Assembly (NCBI GenBank): GCA_028718125.1
Contig: JAQUMN010000018.1
Location: 1 to 64,000, forward strand
From: Kiritimatiellia bacterium
GTDB lineage: Bacteria; Verrucomicrobiota; Kiritimatiellia; JAAZAB01
Direction of reading: 5' to 3'
Length of the DNA: 64,000 bases
In this document: positions 35,506 through 44,434 of the stretch, piece after piece
How the letters are laid out: every line of letters starts with the position of its first letter
Numbering within the stretch: the stretch's first letter is position 1
The notes under the pieces: generated by a model
Database searches by the model: none
What the model saw: only the letters and a program-made list of their open reading frames with translations
What the model was told of the DNA's origin: nothing
Position numbers and translations under genes: made by a program

Positions 35506-36315
35506 ATGAAGCAGAAATCTATTTTGATAATCGCCATCCTGGCAGGCCTGCTCGCCTTCTGGCTAACTGCCCAGTACCTGAGTCACGAACGGGAACGGAT
35601 TCTGGGCGAGGCCAAGCGCGTATTTGTGATAGTGGCCAGCCACGAACTGCCGGCCGGCTCAATTCTCAAAAACACCGACATGGCCAAGGATTCGGTATTC
35701 AAGAGCAGCGTGGGCAGCCGCGCCATTCTGCCGGAATCCTTTCGTGATGTCGTGGGCAAAAAACTGCTGTTCAACATCAGCCGCGGCGATCCGATCCAGT
35801 GGTCGGATATTGATGTGCCGGCCCAGGGGATAGCGGGGCTGGCCGAGATGATCAATCCCACCATGCGGGCGGTTTCCGTTCCCGTTGACTCGATCGCATC
35901 GGTGAGCGGCATGGTCAAACCCAACGACCACGTCGATATCCTGGGCACATTCACATTCCCCTCGGCGACCGTGACCGGCGGCGTTGAAACCATTACCCTG
36001 ACCGTGCTTCAGGACGTGACGGTTTTGGCCACCGGCCAGGCGCTGGCCAACCAGATTCCAACGCCGGGGGTGCGGGGCGGGGAGCGCTCGCCGCGCAGTT
36101 ACGGCGCAGTCACGTTCGAAGTAACGCCCCGTGAAGCGGAACTGCTCGTGTTCGCCCAGACTGTCCGGGGACGCCTGACCCTGGCTCTGCGGAACCCGTC
36201 CGATGTAACCTTTATCTCCAATCCCCCGACAATTAATTTCGACCATCTCCAAAAAAAATTGCCGGAACTGAATATGATCCGCCAGCGCGAAATCCGCCAT
36301 AAGAAAGACATTTAA
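35506..36315 (+). CDS. cpaB: Flp pilus assembly protein CpaB (RcpC-like)
   Basis: 269 residues. N-terminal membrane helix (about 5-24), then the SAF domain (ASHELPAGSILKNTDMA, FRDVVGKKLLFNISRGDPI) and the C-terminal CpaB part (VSVPVDSIASVSGMVKPNDHVDILGTF-like pattern, here split by residues). CpaB/RcpC is an inner-membrane anchored periplasmic subunit of Tad machines, thought to cap or stabilise the secretin. AAGGAG precedes the ATG. Its partner secretin CpaC/RcpA is missing from the window. Confidence 0.88.
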   Translation: MKQKSILIIAILAGLLAFWLTAQYLSHERERILGEAKRVFVIVASHELPAGSILKNTDMAKDSVFKSSVGSRAILPESFRDVVGKKLLFNISRGDPIQWSDIDVPAQGIAGLAEMINPTMRAVSVPVDSIASVSGMVKPNDHVDILGTFTFPSATVTGGVETITLTVLQDVTVLATGQALANQIPTPGVRGGERSPRSYGAVTFEVTPREAELLVFAQTVRGRLTLALRNPSDVTFISNPPTINFDHLQKKLPELNMIRQREIRHKKDI

Positions 36316-36319
36316 TCGC

Positions 36320-38002
36320 ATGGCCACTGTGCTTCAACTTGAAATTCACCGCCCGGGACACGATGTGCAGACGCACGCGATCGATCACGGCGTCTATCCG
36401 ACAGGCGCGGAAAAGGGCAATAAACTCATTATTCCCGACTGCGGCATCGCGCCACGCCACGCCATCCTGATTTTGCGCCCCGACGGTTTTTACGTGGAGG
36501 ACTTGAACAGCAAGGCCGGGACATTCCTGAACGAAGCCGCTGTCCGCGGCCGCGCCGCATTCCGGGTCGATGACGTCATTCGGTTGGGCAGCTGCCGCTT
36601 GATCCTGCGCATGCCCGGACAAACTGAAGAGCATTCCTCCCCGCCCGTGGCCGCGGCATCGCCGCCCTTGTCCGTCCAATTTGTACCCGCGCCCCAAGGC
36701 GCTCACAACCAGCAATTGCACACCGAAAAAAGCCAGATCAAAAAGCAGATTCACACAGAGCTGCTCGAGCGCCTGGACATTAAACGCCTGACGGCGGCCC
36801 ATATCAAGGAAGCCGACCTGCACGAACGCACCCTGCAGGCCATCGAGCAGATCGTCCAGGAAGTGCACAAACGTCTTCCCGCCTGGATTGATCCGACAGC
36901 GCTGACCAAGGAAATCTTCGATGAATGCGTGGGTCTCGGCCCGCTGGAAGACCTGCTGGACGACCCGGACGTGACCGAAATCATGGTCAACCGGAACGAT
37001 CAGGTCTACGTTGAGAAGCGCGGCAAACTGGAGATGAGCGACCGCGTGTTTATGGACGACAGTTCCGTGCTGGCCATCATAGAGCGGATTGTGGCGCCTA
37101 TCGGACGCCGGATTGATGAAAGCCAGCCCTACGTGGACGCCCGCCTGAAAGACGGTTCGCGGGTCAACGCCATCATTCCGCCGCTGGCGCTCAACGGGCC
37201 ATGCCTGACAATCCGCAAATTTTCCAAGAACGTGCTGACCATGCCGGAGCTGATTAAGCTGGGCAGCCTGGCGCCCGAAATGGCCGATTTCCTGCATGTG
37301 TGTGTGCTGCTGCGTAAAAACATCATTATTTCCGGAGGAACGGGATCGGGTAAGACTACTTTCCTCAACGTCATGGGTTCGTTTCTGCCGGACACGGACC
37401 GCATCGTCACGATTGAGGACTCGGCGGAACTGCGCCTGCCCCAGACACATGTGGTCCGGCTGGAATCTCGGCCACCCAATCTGGAGGGACGCGGCGCCGT
37501 AACCATCCGCGACCTCCTGCGCAACGCCCTGCGGATGCGCCCGGACCGTATCGTGATCGGCGAGTGCCGGGGTGGCGAGTCGCTGGACATGTTGCAGGCC
37601 ATGAACACCGGGCACGACGGTTCAATGACCACCGCGCATGCCAACTCGCCGCGCGACGTGATTGCCCGGCTGGAAACCATGACGCTAATGTCGGGCGTCG
37701 AGTTGCCCTCCCGCGCCATCCGCGAGCAGATCGCCTCGGCCATTCACATGGTCATCCAGACTTCGCGCATGAGCGACGGCACGCGCAAGGTTACCAATAT
37801 CACGGAAATTTCGGGTTTGGAGGGGGACCGCATCACCATGCAGGACCTGTTTACCTTCACCCAGACCGGACTCGATCAAAACGGCAAGGTTATTGGCCGC
37901 TTTGAAGCCACCGGCTCAGTGCCGACGTTCATTGAGGAAATCAAAACCCGCGGGCTATCGCTGGCCATGAGCGTCTTTGATTCGCGCAAATGGAAACATT
38001 GA
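36320..38002 (+). CDS. cpaF: CpaF/TadA-type pilus ATPase fused to an N-terminal FHA domain
   Basis: 560 residues. Residues about 25-100 are an FHA domain (LIIPDCGIAPRHAIL, then VEDLNSKAGTFLN). From about 145 the CpaF secretion ATPase follows: N-terminal DLLDDPDVTEIMVNR, Walker A GGTGSGKT (339-346), the Asp box VTIEDSAEL, and RPDRIVIGECRGGES with the His box TTAHANSPRD. It powers assembly of Flp pili from the cytoplasm. FHA domains bind phosphothreonine, so the motor may be recruited or controlled by Ser/Thr phosphorylation. It follows CpaB after 4 bases and overlaps TadB by 13 bases. Confidence 0.92.
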   Translation: MATVLQLEIHRPGHDVQTHAIDHGVYPTGAEKGNKLIIPDCGIAPRHAILILRPDGFYVEDLNSKAGTFLNEAAVRGRAAFRVDDVIRLGSCRLILRMPGQTEEHSSPPVAAASPPLSVQFVPAPQGAHNQQLHTEKSQIKKQIHTELLERLDIKRLTAAHIKEADLHERTLQAIEQIVQEVHKRLPAWIDPTALTKEIFDECVGLGPLEDLLDDPDVTEIMVNRNDQVYVEKRGKLEMSDRVFMDDSSVLAIIERIVAPIGRRIDESQPYVDARLKDGSRVNAIIPPLALNGPCLTIRKFSKNVLTMPELIKLGSLAPEMADFLHVCVLLRKNIIISGGTGSGKTTFLNVMGSFLPDTDRIVTIEDSAELRLPQTHVVRLESRPPNLEGRGAVTIRDLLRNALRMRPDRIVIGECRGGESLDMLQAMNTGHDGSMTTAHANSPRDVIARLETMTLMSGVELPSRAIREQIASAIHMVIQTSRMSDGTRKVTNITEISGLEGDRITMQDLFTFTQTGLDQNGKVIGRFEATGSVPTFIEEIKTRGLSLAMSVFDSRKWKH

Positions 38003-38889
38003 TCAATACTACCGGGCTGTGGCTGATTCCGACCCTCTACCTGGTCTGCTTCAGCGGGCTGACTTATGCTTTTATGCTGGCCCTGCGCGCGGGCGTGGAC
38101 AGTTACGAGCGGGTGTATACAGAGCAGACAGCGCGCCAGTTTGCCGACATATTTTTCTTCATCCCTCCGCGGCGCATCCGGGACCTTGCCTGGACCGCCG
38201 CCATCGCATTCTTCCTGATTTTCTTTTTTTTAGCGGGCAGTTTTGAAACTGTCGCCGGCTTTCTGCGCGGTGTGTTCATCGGGGTCCTGGCCGGCCTGGC
38301 GGCGCTTGCCCTGCCCCGCTGGTACCTGGCCATTCTTAAACAGCGGCGCTTGCGGCTTTTCAACGAGCAACTGGTTGACGCCCTGATGACCATGAGCAGC
38401 GCCTTGCGCGCCGGTTCCAGCATTATGCAGACTTTCGAACATATCGTCCGGCAGAATTTGCTCCCGATTTCCCAGGAGTTTGATCTTTTCCTTCAGCAGA
38501 CCCGCATCGGCGTGAAGTTCGAAGATGCGCTGGTCAACCTGGAAAAGCGGGTGAACAGCGAGGATCTGACGCTCATGATCCGCTCAATTGAGATTGCCCG
38601 GCAGACCGGCGGCAACCTTACGGAAGTGTTCGATAAAATTGCTGCCGTGATCCGCGAGCGCATCCGCATCCAGGGACGCATATTGACGCTGACTTCGCAG
38701 GGGCGCATGCAGGGAATCGTCGTGGGGCTCCTGCCGATTGCGCTGGTTTTTGCCATGTTCCTGCTGGATCCCGCAATGATGACCGCGTTTTTCACTTCGA
38801 GCGCCGGGATCCTTGTCGGCTGCCTGGCCCTAGTCCTGGAAATTGTCGGCGCCTTGCTGATCCGCAAAATCATACGAATTGACATCTGA
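37990..38889 (+). CDS. tadB: Type II secretion F family protein TadB
   Basis: 299 residues. Membrane helices near the N-terminus (about 6-28 and 65-100) and at the C-terminus (about 240-260, 270-290) flank a cytoplasmic GspF/PilC-like domain with RTAGSSIMQTFEHI-like repeats and RQTGGNLTEVFDKIA. TadB is one of two inner-membrane platform proteins of the Flp pilus machine. Its ATG lies inside the 3' end of the cpaF-like gene, indicating translational coupling. TadC follows after a repeat-filled gap of 121 bases. Confidence 0.88.
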   Translation: METLINTTGLWLIPTLYLVCFSGLTYAFMLALRAGVDSYERVYTEQTARQFADIFFFIPPRRIRDLAWTAAIAFFLIFFFLAGSFETVAGFLRGVFIGVLAGLAALALPRWYLAILKQRRLRLFNEQLVDALMTMSSALRAGSSIMQTFEHIVRQNLLPISQEFDLFLQQTRIGVKFEDALVNLEKRVNSEDLTLMIRSIEIARQTGGNLTEVFDKIAAVIRERIRIQGRILTLTSQGRMQGIVVGLLPIALVFAMFLLDPAMMTAFFTSSAGILVGCLALVLEIVGALLIRKIIRIDI

Positions 38890-38899
38890 GATTAATTAG

Positions 38900-38983
38900 G
38901 CCGCTAAAAGCGGCGACTGTTACACCGCCCGGTGAGGGCACCGGGCCTACAATTTTTTTGCAGGCCGGGTCCCCTGACCCGGC
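38900..38983. repeat. Three consecutive hairpins between tadB and tadC
   Basis: GCCGC-TAAAA-GCGGC (38900-38914), GCCCGGTGAGGGCACCGGGC (38927-38946) and GCCGGGT...ACCCGGC (38964-38983) form three separate perfect hairpins in the gap. Such REP-like clusters often protect the upstream mRNA 3' end and could lower expression of tadC relative to tadB; this role is inference. Confidence 0.7.
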
Positions 38984-39010
38984 GGGATTGAAATTCCTAT
39001 ACGTGAACGT

Positions 39011-39937
39011 ATGGACATCATCATCATAATCAGCCTGGGCGTATTGTGGGCGGCATTTGCCGCCGGCATCACCTGGCACCTGGCGCAGACGGCCTTTGCC
39101 ATCACGTATGTGACATTGGCCGATGGGCGCCGCCAGGAGCGGCGGCTCCCGACGCTCTTCCGCGTGCTGCTGCCGCTGACCCCCGCGCTAACGCCTTTTT
39201 TCCGTCGGCCGTATTTCCGGAGAGCGCGCGAGCAGACGCTGGTTAACCTGGTGTCCAGCGGCTTTGATGATGTCATTTCGCCGGAAGAATTCATGGCCTT
39301 GCGGGTGCTGACGCCTCTCGTCGTGGTTCCCGTACTGAGCATTCCGGTCATCAGCGCATTTGCCCTGCTCCAGGGCCATGCGGGCAGTGGTTCGAGCACG
39401 CGGATCGCAGCCTTGTTCGGCGCACTGTTACTCACGATGCTGCTGTACCCTACCTGGTGGCTCCAGCAGGCTGTCGCTCTCCGGCATCGGCTGATCCTGA
39501 AAGCACTGCCGTTCGTCATCGACCTGCTTACGCTTTCGGTGGAGGCCGGCCTTGACTTCATGACCGCGATCAAAAACATAGTTGATAGGCGTCCGCCTGA
39601 TCCGATCGCCGAGGAGCTTTCACGGGTCCTGTTTGAAATTCAGCTTGGCAAGACGCGGCGCGAGGCGTTGACCCGCCTGGCGGAACGCGTGCACCAGCTG
39701 GACATCCAGTCCCTGGTCATGGCCCTGGTTCAGGCCGACGAACTGGGCGTAAGCATCGGCGCCACGTTAAGGATCCAATCCGACCAAATCCGCACCAAGC
39801 GCTTTATGCGCGCCGAAAAATTAGCCAACGAGGCCCCCGTTAAGATGCTGTTTCCGCTGGTAGCCTGCATTTTCCCGACCGTTTTTCTGATCATGCTCGG
39901 GCCCATTATTTTACAGATGCTGAAATATGGGTTTTAG
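39011..39937 (+). CDS. tadC: Type II secretion F family protein TadC
   Basis: 308 residues. Same architecture as TadB: N-terminal helix (IIIISLGVLWAAFAAGI), central pair of helices (about 98-120 and 130-150), the GspF domain with VEAGLDFMTAIKNI and MALVQADELGVSIGATLR, and a C-terminal helix. It pairs with TadB as the inner-membrane platform. No good Shine-Dalgarno precedes the ATG; the hairpin-rich leader may matter. It is the last recognised gene of the pilus cluster. Confidence 0.88.
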   Translation: MDIIIIISLGVLWAAFAAGITWHLAQTAFAITYVTLADGRRQERRLPTLFRVLLPLTPALTPFFRRPYFRRAREQTLVNLVSSGFDDVISPEEFMALRVLTPLVVVPVLSIPVISAFALLQGHAGSGSSTRIAALFGALLLTMLLYPTWWLQQAVALRHRLILKALPFVIDLLTLSVEAGLDFMTAIKNIVDRRPPDPIAEELSRVLFEIQLGKTRREALTRLAERVHQLDIQSLVMALVQADELGVSIGATLRIQSDQIRTKRFMRAEKLANEAPVKMLFPLVACIFPTVFLIMLGPIILQMLKYGF

Positions 39938-39958
39938 TTCGTGACGATAAGGTGTTCG

Positions 39959-40082
39959 GTGTTCAGTGTTCGGGGTTCGGAGTTGCATGACCAATGAACC
40001 CGACCAGGTGATAACGCCGTTGGATTGTCGCTACGACTGCGACCAGTTATCCACTGAAAACTGAACCCCGAACACTGAACAC
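39959..40082. repeat. Perfect 20-bp inverted repeat of the GTGTTCAGTGTTCGGGGTTC type
   Basis: GTGTTCAGTGTTCGGGGTTC (39959-39978) and its exact complement at 40063-40082 enclose about 84 bases and lie between tadC and the next gene. Related half-copies flank the cinA-GNAT gap (about 27768-27783 and 27914-27929). Probably a dispersed palindromic family whose pairing could end the pilus transcript. Confidence 0.75.
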
Positions 40083-40118
40083 TTTGTTAGAGTTGCCTTT
40101 AATGAAAGAACCCAAACC

Positions 40119-41453
40119 ATGCTGAAAGCCGGAACAAGCTGTTGCGACATAACACCTCCCGTGGGCTATCTGTTACAAGGCCATAACGCCCGCAAGAAAC
40201 CGTCCGAACAAGTTCACGATCCGTTATATCTCAAGGTGCTGACCGTTTCCGACGGCCGCCGCCGGGTTGCCATTGTGACCTCTGATCTGGTTTATTTTCC
40301 GCCCGAGTTTATCGAACAAACACGTGCAGACGTCCAACGCGTTGCCAAGATGCGCGCTGCGGATCTGCTTTTGACGGCGATTCATACACACACGGGACCG
40401 TTTATGTTTGCCAGCAACCCGGAGGACCCGCGCCTGCTCAAGGATTACCTCAGCCTTTTGCGCCGCAAGATTGTCGGCGCCATCCTGGAAGCCGGTCACC
40501 GTGAAGTCCCGTCCGTTTTGCGCTGGGGCCAGGGGGCGGTTAATATCGGGGCGATTAACCGCCGCCTCAAGACGGCGCATGGTGTGCAAATGATGCCGAA
40601 TCCCAAGCTGCCGATTGATCCGCAGGTCACGGTGATCGGCGTCACCAGGCCCGACGGCCAACCGCTGGCCGTGCTTTTCAATTACACATGCCACCCCACG
40701 ACACTTGCTGCCGATATCTACCAGATTTCGGCCGATTATCCCGGCGTGGCCCAGCGCGAGGTGCAGCGGGCCTATCCCGGCGCGTTAGCCATGTTCACCA
40801 ATGGATGTTGCGGCGACGTGCGCCCGGCAATCATCGAGGGCAACCAGTTCAAGGGCGGCTCGTTCGCCGACATCGAACGCATGGGCCGGAGCCTGGCGGG
40901 CGAAGCAATCAAGGTATTCGAGCAGGCCGCCCCGGCAGACAATCACCGGGTGGGCGGATGCCTGGAGCAGATGCGCTTGCCGTTGGATATACGCCGGCTG
41001 CCCCTGACGCCGGCGCTGCTGGACAGGCATTACGCTTTTTACAAGCGCACACTGACCTGCCATTACGGCGCCATCGATTCCTGGAAAGACTACTGGCTCG
41101 CGGCGCTCAAGCGCGGTGAAGCCGTGCCGCAGTTTGTCCCCTGCGACATCCAGGTACTCAGCATGGGCGATATCCGCCTGGCCGGCATCTCCGGCGAGAC
41201 CATGGTGGAAATCGGATTGCAGATCAAGGAGCGTTTCCCTGCCCGTCTTATGTTATGCGGCTATGCCAACGGCGTCATCGGCTACGTTCCCACCGCTGCA
41301 GCCCTGCGGGACGGCGGTTACGAAGCCAACAGTTTCCTGCACAAACCCTATGCGGCGCCTTACGCGCCGGCGGCCGAACGCCGGATCGTGAATGCCGTAG
41401 TAAATCTGCTGAAAAGACAACCGGCTCACAGCCCCAGCAGGCGGACAAGGTAA
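40119..41453 (+). CDS. Neutral/alkaline non-lysosomal ceramidase-like protein
   Basis: 444 residues. It opens with AGTSCCDITPPVGYLLQGHN and has the HTHTGP motif (about 90-95), the conserved metal-site pattern of the ceramidase N-terminal domain, and later FNYTCHPTTL and GEVRPAII-like GDVRPAII segments. The family hydrolyses the amide bond of ceramide, but many bacterial members have unknown substrates. No signal peptide is evident. It is convergent with the AEC transporter and overlaps its 3' end by 28 bases. Substrate not assigned. Confidence 0.75.
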   Translation: MLKAGTSCCDITPPVGYLLQGHNARKKPSEQVHDPLYLKVLTVSDGRRRVAIVTSDLVYFPPEFIEQTRADVQRVAKMRAADLLLTAIHTHTGPFMFASNPEDPRLLKDYLSLLRRKIVGAILEAGHREVPSVLRWGQGAVNIGAINRRLKTAHGVQMMPNPKLPIDPQVTVIGVTRPDGQPLAVLFNYTCHPTTLAADIYQISADYPGVAQREVQRAYPGALAMFTNGCCGDVRPAIIEGNQFKGGSFADIERMGRSLAGEAIKVFEQAAPADNHRVGGCLEQMRLPLDIRRLPLTPALLDRHYAFYKRTLTCHYGAIDSWKDYWLAALKRGEAVPQFVPCDIQVLSMGDIRLAGISGETMVEIGLQIKERFPARLMLCGYANGVIGYVPTAAALRDGGYEANSFLHKPYAAPYAPAAERRIVNAVVNLLKRQPAHSPSRRTR

Positions 41454-42424
41454 TACAACGCCGGCACGGTCAGGATGCTCCCGAGGGTGGAATAAAAAAT
41501 TGCACGGGCGGCCAGGGGCGTATCGCCGCCAAAGCGTTCCGTGATGATGCTGCAACTGATGGCCACGGGCATGGCCGCAATCAGGTAAGTGGTCATGCGC
41601 GGCACTTCCGGGATACGCAATCCGAGCAGGGCCGCGCCGGCCAATAGCGCAATACTCACCGCGGGCGCCACCAGCAGCCGCAACACGATCACCCCGACAA
41701 AATCGCGCGTCGGGTAATGATCGGCCAGGTTCAAACTGCCTAATTGCGAACCTGTGATCACGAGCGAAAGCGGGATCGTGAGGCTCCCCAGCATAGCCAA
41801 AGCCTGGACCACGGACGCGGACGACAGCACACCGAACGATGCTCCGGCCACGGGCGCCGTTTCCAGCGTGCGCGCGAACGGCAACGCCAGCGCAATAACA
41901 ATCCCGGCCATCGTGGCCACCAAGCCGTGGTTCATGGCCAATTCCCTGACTGCCACCTTGCGCGGCATCGTTCCTCGCAAGGTCCAGACCCCTATCGTCC
42001 ACAGCATCAGCTGGGCGCCCACATTGCAGAGCAAAACATCGCGTACGCCGGCATCACCAAAAAGCGTTTCCACAATCGGCAGGGGAAAGAACACCCAGTT
42101 CGGCATTGCCACCAGAAACACCGCGGTAGCCAGGGCGCCCCTATGCCGGAAGAGCGGCATACCCAGGTGGCCAACCAACTTGGCAATGACAATCACCGCG
42201 GCGCCGAGGATCGGCACGAACCAGCTTTCGCGCAGAACCTGTGGATTCACGGTGCGCAACATTTGCGTGAAGACCAGGGCGGGAAAGATCATGTCCACCA
42301 GAAGACGACTGAGAACCCGACCGGCATCGTCGGTGATCAGGGCGCGCTTGCGCGCCACCCATCCCAACGCCATGACCAGGAACATGGAGGTCAGTTTCAG
42401 CAGAACAACAAGAAAATCCGACAT
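41426..42424 (-). CDS. AEC (auxin efflux carrier) family transporter
   Basis: 332 residues, about ten membrane helices. The N-terminal LLKLTSMFLVMALGWVARKR and the internal pattern of the two five-helix repeats fit the AEC/PIN-like family. Bacterial members move malate, malonate or other organic acids; the substrate here is unknown. The start at 42424 has no strong Shine-Dalgarno. It overlaps the 3' end of the ceramidase-like gene on the other strand. Confidence 0.85.
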   Translation of the reverse strand: MSDFLVVLLKLTSMFLVMALGWVARKRALITDDAGRVLSRLLVDMIFPALVFTQMLRTVNPQVLRESWFVPILGAAVIVIAKLVGHLGMPLFRHRGALATAVFLVAMPNWVFFPLPIVETLFGDAGVRDVLLCNVGAQLMLWTIGVWTLRGTMPRKVAVRELAMNHGLVATMAGIVIALALPFARTLETAPVAGASFGVLSSASVVQALAMLGSLTIPLSLVITGSQLGSLNLADHYPTRDFVGVIVLRLLVAPAVSIALLAGAALLGLRIPEVPRMTTYLIAAMPVAISCSIITERFGGDTPLAARAIFYSTLGSILTVPALYYLVRLLGL

Positions 42425-42499
42425 GGTCTTTACCTACTTCAATGCATAGGAATTTTCCGCCGGAGGCGGATCCGCCTATGGCGGACAATCCGTCTTTGT

Positions 42500-42587
42500 T
42501 GTCATTCCGAGCGTAGCGAGGAATCTCGCCGCGAGAGATCCCTTCTACTTCGCTCAGGGCAGGCTCTTCGCTGCGTTCAGGATGACA
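42500..42587. repeat. Dispersed inverted repeat, second copy of the TGTCATTCCGAGC type
   Basis: TGTCATTCCGAGCGTAGCG (42500) with AGGAATCTC is mirrored by CTTCGCTGCGTTCAGGATGACA (end 42587). Same family as 32006-32098. It sits between the promoter side of the AEC gene and the 3' end of the glycosidase-like gene. Confidence 0.7.
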
Positions 42588-42622
42588 ATCCGAACAGAAT
42601 AAACGTCGCCCCGCCGCTGGGG

Positions 42623-44419
42623 CTACTTCAATTCCGCGGCAACAACCTCCACCAGCTCAGGCTGGGCCAGGAAGGTTTCATAAAATGCCAGCATGATCTT
42701 GCCGGTCTGCGCCGAGCCGGCAATCCGTATTTCCGTGCGCAAGCGTTCAGGGCTCTTGGCATTATCGCCGGCGGAAATACCGACAAAAGGAACAAACGCA
42801 TTAACTTTTCCACGGTCCTTGACACACCGGCCGGTTATTTCATACTCGCGTTCATAAGACCAGAACGGTTTGTAAAACCAGGCCACTGTCTGGCCGCAAT
42901 AATCCACCGGCATCCCGGCGGCGTAATACGGATCGGGGTCAAAATCCGGGTAGATATGAATCGCCAGCTTTAAATTCGGATTCAAGGCCAGCGCCCGCTC
43001 CCGGATCTGGCGGGTATAGGCGGCCATCGATTCCTCGGAAAACTTCCATTCCACCTGCTCCTTGGTCAGTTCTGGATGCTGCGCGGCGTAAGCACGGCGG
43101 CGAGCATTTGATTCTTCGCAATAGCAAGCGTGATAATTTTTGTAGCCGATGTAATCCAGCGCCAGCCCGTCTACCGCGTTCGTTCGCAGGATGGCTTCCA
43201 TGCCATGCCATTCCTCATCGACCAGTCCGCGGTCGGGACAGAGCCAGTTGCCGCTATTGAAATTTTCGCGGTCCGGGTTGATGCGTGGTTTACCGTTCAG
43301 CGCCAGTTCCTCCGGCATTACCTGCTGGCAACATTCAGGATGCGCCTTTATGAAGCCGGCCAGCTGGCGGACGCGCAAGTTGATCCACCAGGCATAGAAT
43401 CCCATCTTTCTTGCATGAACCGCCCGAATGATATCCTCTCGCGGCTCCGCCGCGATCTGGTTAAATCCCATGCGCTCGGCCTGGGTCACCATACGCTCGA
43501 CATCCTCGGCCGTCTTCAACACGTTAGCTCTCACCCATAGCATTTTCCAGTCGAACCGGCCCTTGGGCAGGTCGGCCGCCGCCGGCATTTTATGCAAAGA
43601 ATTGGTGTAAAAGACCAGGCAGCCCCAGGTGTCCGCACGGTGGCAATCGCGTTCCCCCACCCGCGGCCACGTCCAATACTGCGCTTCTGTAGCGGATGTG
43701 GATGGCGCCGGCGCAAAACGACGGCCAAGATGAACTTTCCAGATGTCGCCATCGGCAGGCGGAAAAGCCGCCTTGCCGGATACAAAGGCAAGCGAGGAAA
43801 AAGGAATCGCCATTTCCACGCTCCACCCTTGATCCACGTCATTGGGTTGATTGAGCGTGCCCTGCACCGTGACGGCATGCGTCATGCCGGTGCAATTCCA
43901 TTCCCAGTGCGCCTGCGCCGGCGTCTCCAGCGGCAGCCCCAAGTTGCGCCGTGCCGTTTGACCCCATGGCAAAGTCTGCCACTTGTCGCTAATCGCTCCA
44001 TTGGGTGAAATATGCATTTCCGTGTAGTTACGACCATCGCCATCGGGATCGAGATAGAGTTTGATGAAGTTTTCCGTATACCGTTTGAATCCGGCTTGGG
44101 CCGGCGTGTCACGTTCCGTAATAGCGGCCCAAATATTGGTCTCCTGCACCTGGAAGGCCACATAAAGGTTGCGATTGTCCCAGAGGATTTTGGCCATGAC
44201 CGGCAACGCCGGCTTCTCGCCGGTAACGACATCTGCGAGATAGATCGGCGCGGCTGCGCTCCAATCGGCTTCGTCCAGCAGGCCATCTACTACGATCGGA
44301 CTGCTAACACGATAGGCCTGATAAAAATCAGCCGCATGCAACGAACCCGAGAAAAAGCAAATAATAAAAACCCGTTTGATAGCAGCCCATTGAAGCCTGA
44401 TTTGCCACAGTGTATTCAT
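42623..44419 (-). CDS. Secreted protein with CBM9-like domain and putative glycoside hydrolase domain
   Basis: 598 residues. Signal peptide about 1-30. Residues about 30-220 resemble a CBM9-like carbohydrate-binding/hydrolase-family domain (IVVDGLLDEADWSAAAPIYL, NFIKLYLDPDGDGRNYTEMHISPNG). The rest, about 270-598, has the look of a TIM-barrel glycoside hydrolase (MGFNQIAAEPR, VDGLALDYIGYKNYHA, KLAIHIYPD), of the type with unknown activity. GGGAG lies 6 bases before ATG 44419, which is preferred to 44431. It starts 15 bases after truA, probably by chance of operon packing. Substrate unknown. Confidence 0.7.
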   Translation of the reverse strand: MNTLWQIRLQWAAIKRVFIICFFSGSLHAADFYQAYRVSSPIVVDGLLDEADWSAAAPIYLADVVTGEKPALPVMAKILWDNRNLYVAFQVQETNIWAAITERDTPAQAGFKRYTENFIKLYLDPDGDGRNYTEMHISPNGAISDKWQTLPWGQTARRNLGLPLETPAQAHWEWNCTGMTHAVTVQGTLNQPNDVDQGWSVEMAIPFSSLAFVSGKAAFPPADGDIWKVHLGRRFAPAPSTSATEAQYWTWPRVGERDCHRADTWGCLVFYTNSLHKMPAAADLPKGRFDWKMLWVRANVLKTAEDVERMVTQAERMGFNQIAAEPREDIIRAVHARKMGFYAWWINLRVRQLAGFIKAHPECCQQVMPEELALNGKPRINPDRENFNSGNWLCPDRGLVDEEWHGMEAILRTNAVDGLALDYIGYKNYHACYCEESNARRRAYAAQHPELTKEQVEWKFSEESMAAYTRQIRERALALNPNLKLAIHIYPDFDPDPYYAAGMPVDYCGQTVAWFYKPFWSYEREYEITGRCVKDRGKVNAFVPFVGISAGDNAKSPERLRTEIRIAGSAQTGKIMLAFYETFLAQPELVEVVAAELK

Positions 44420-44434
44420 GAAATCTCCCACGAT

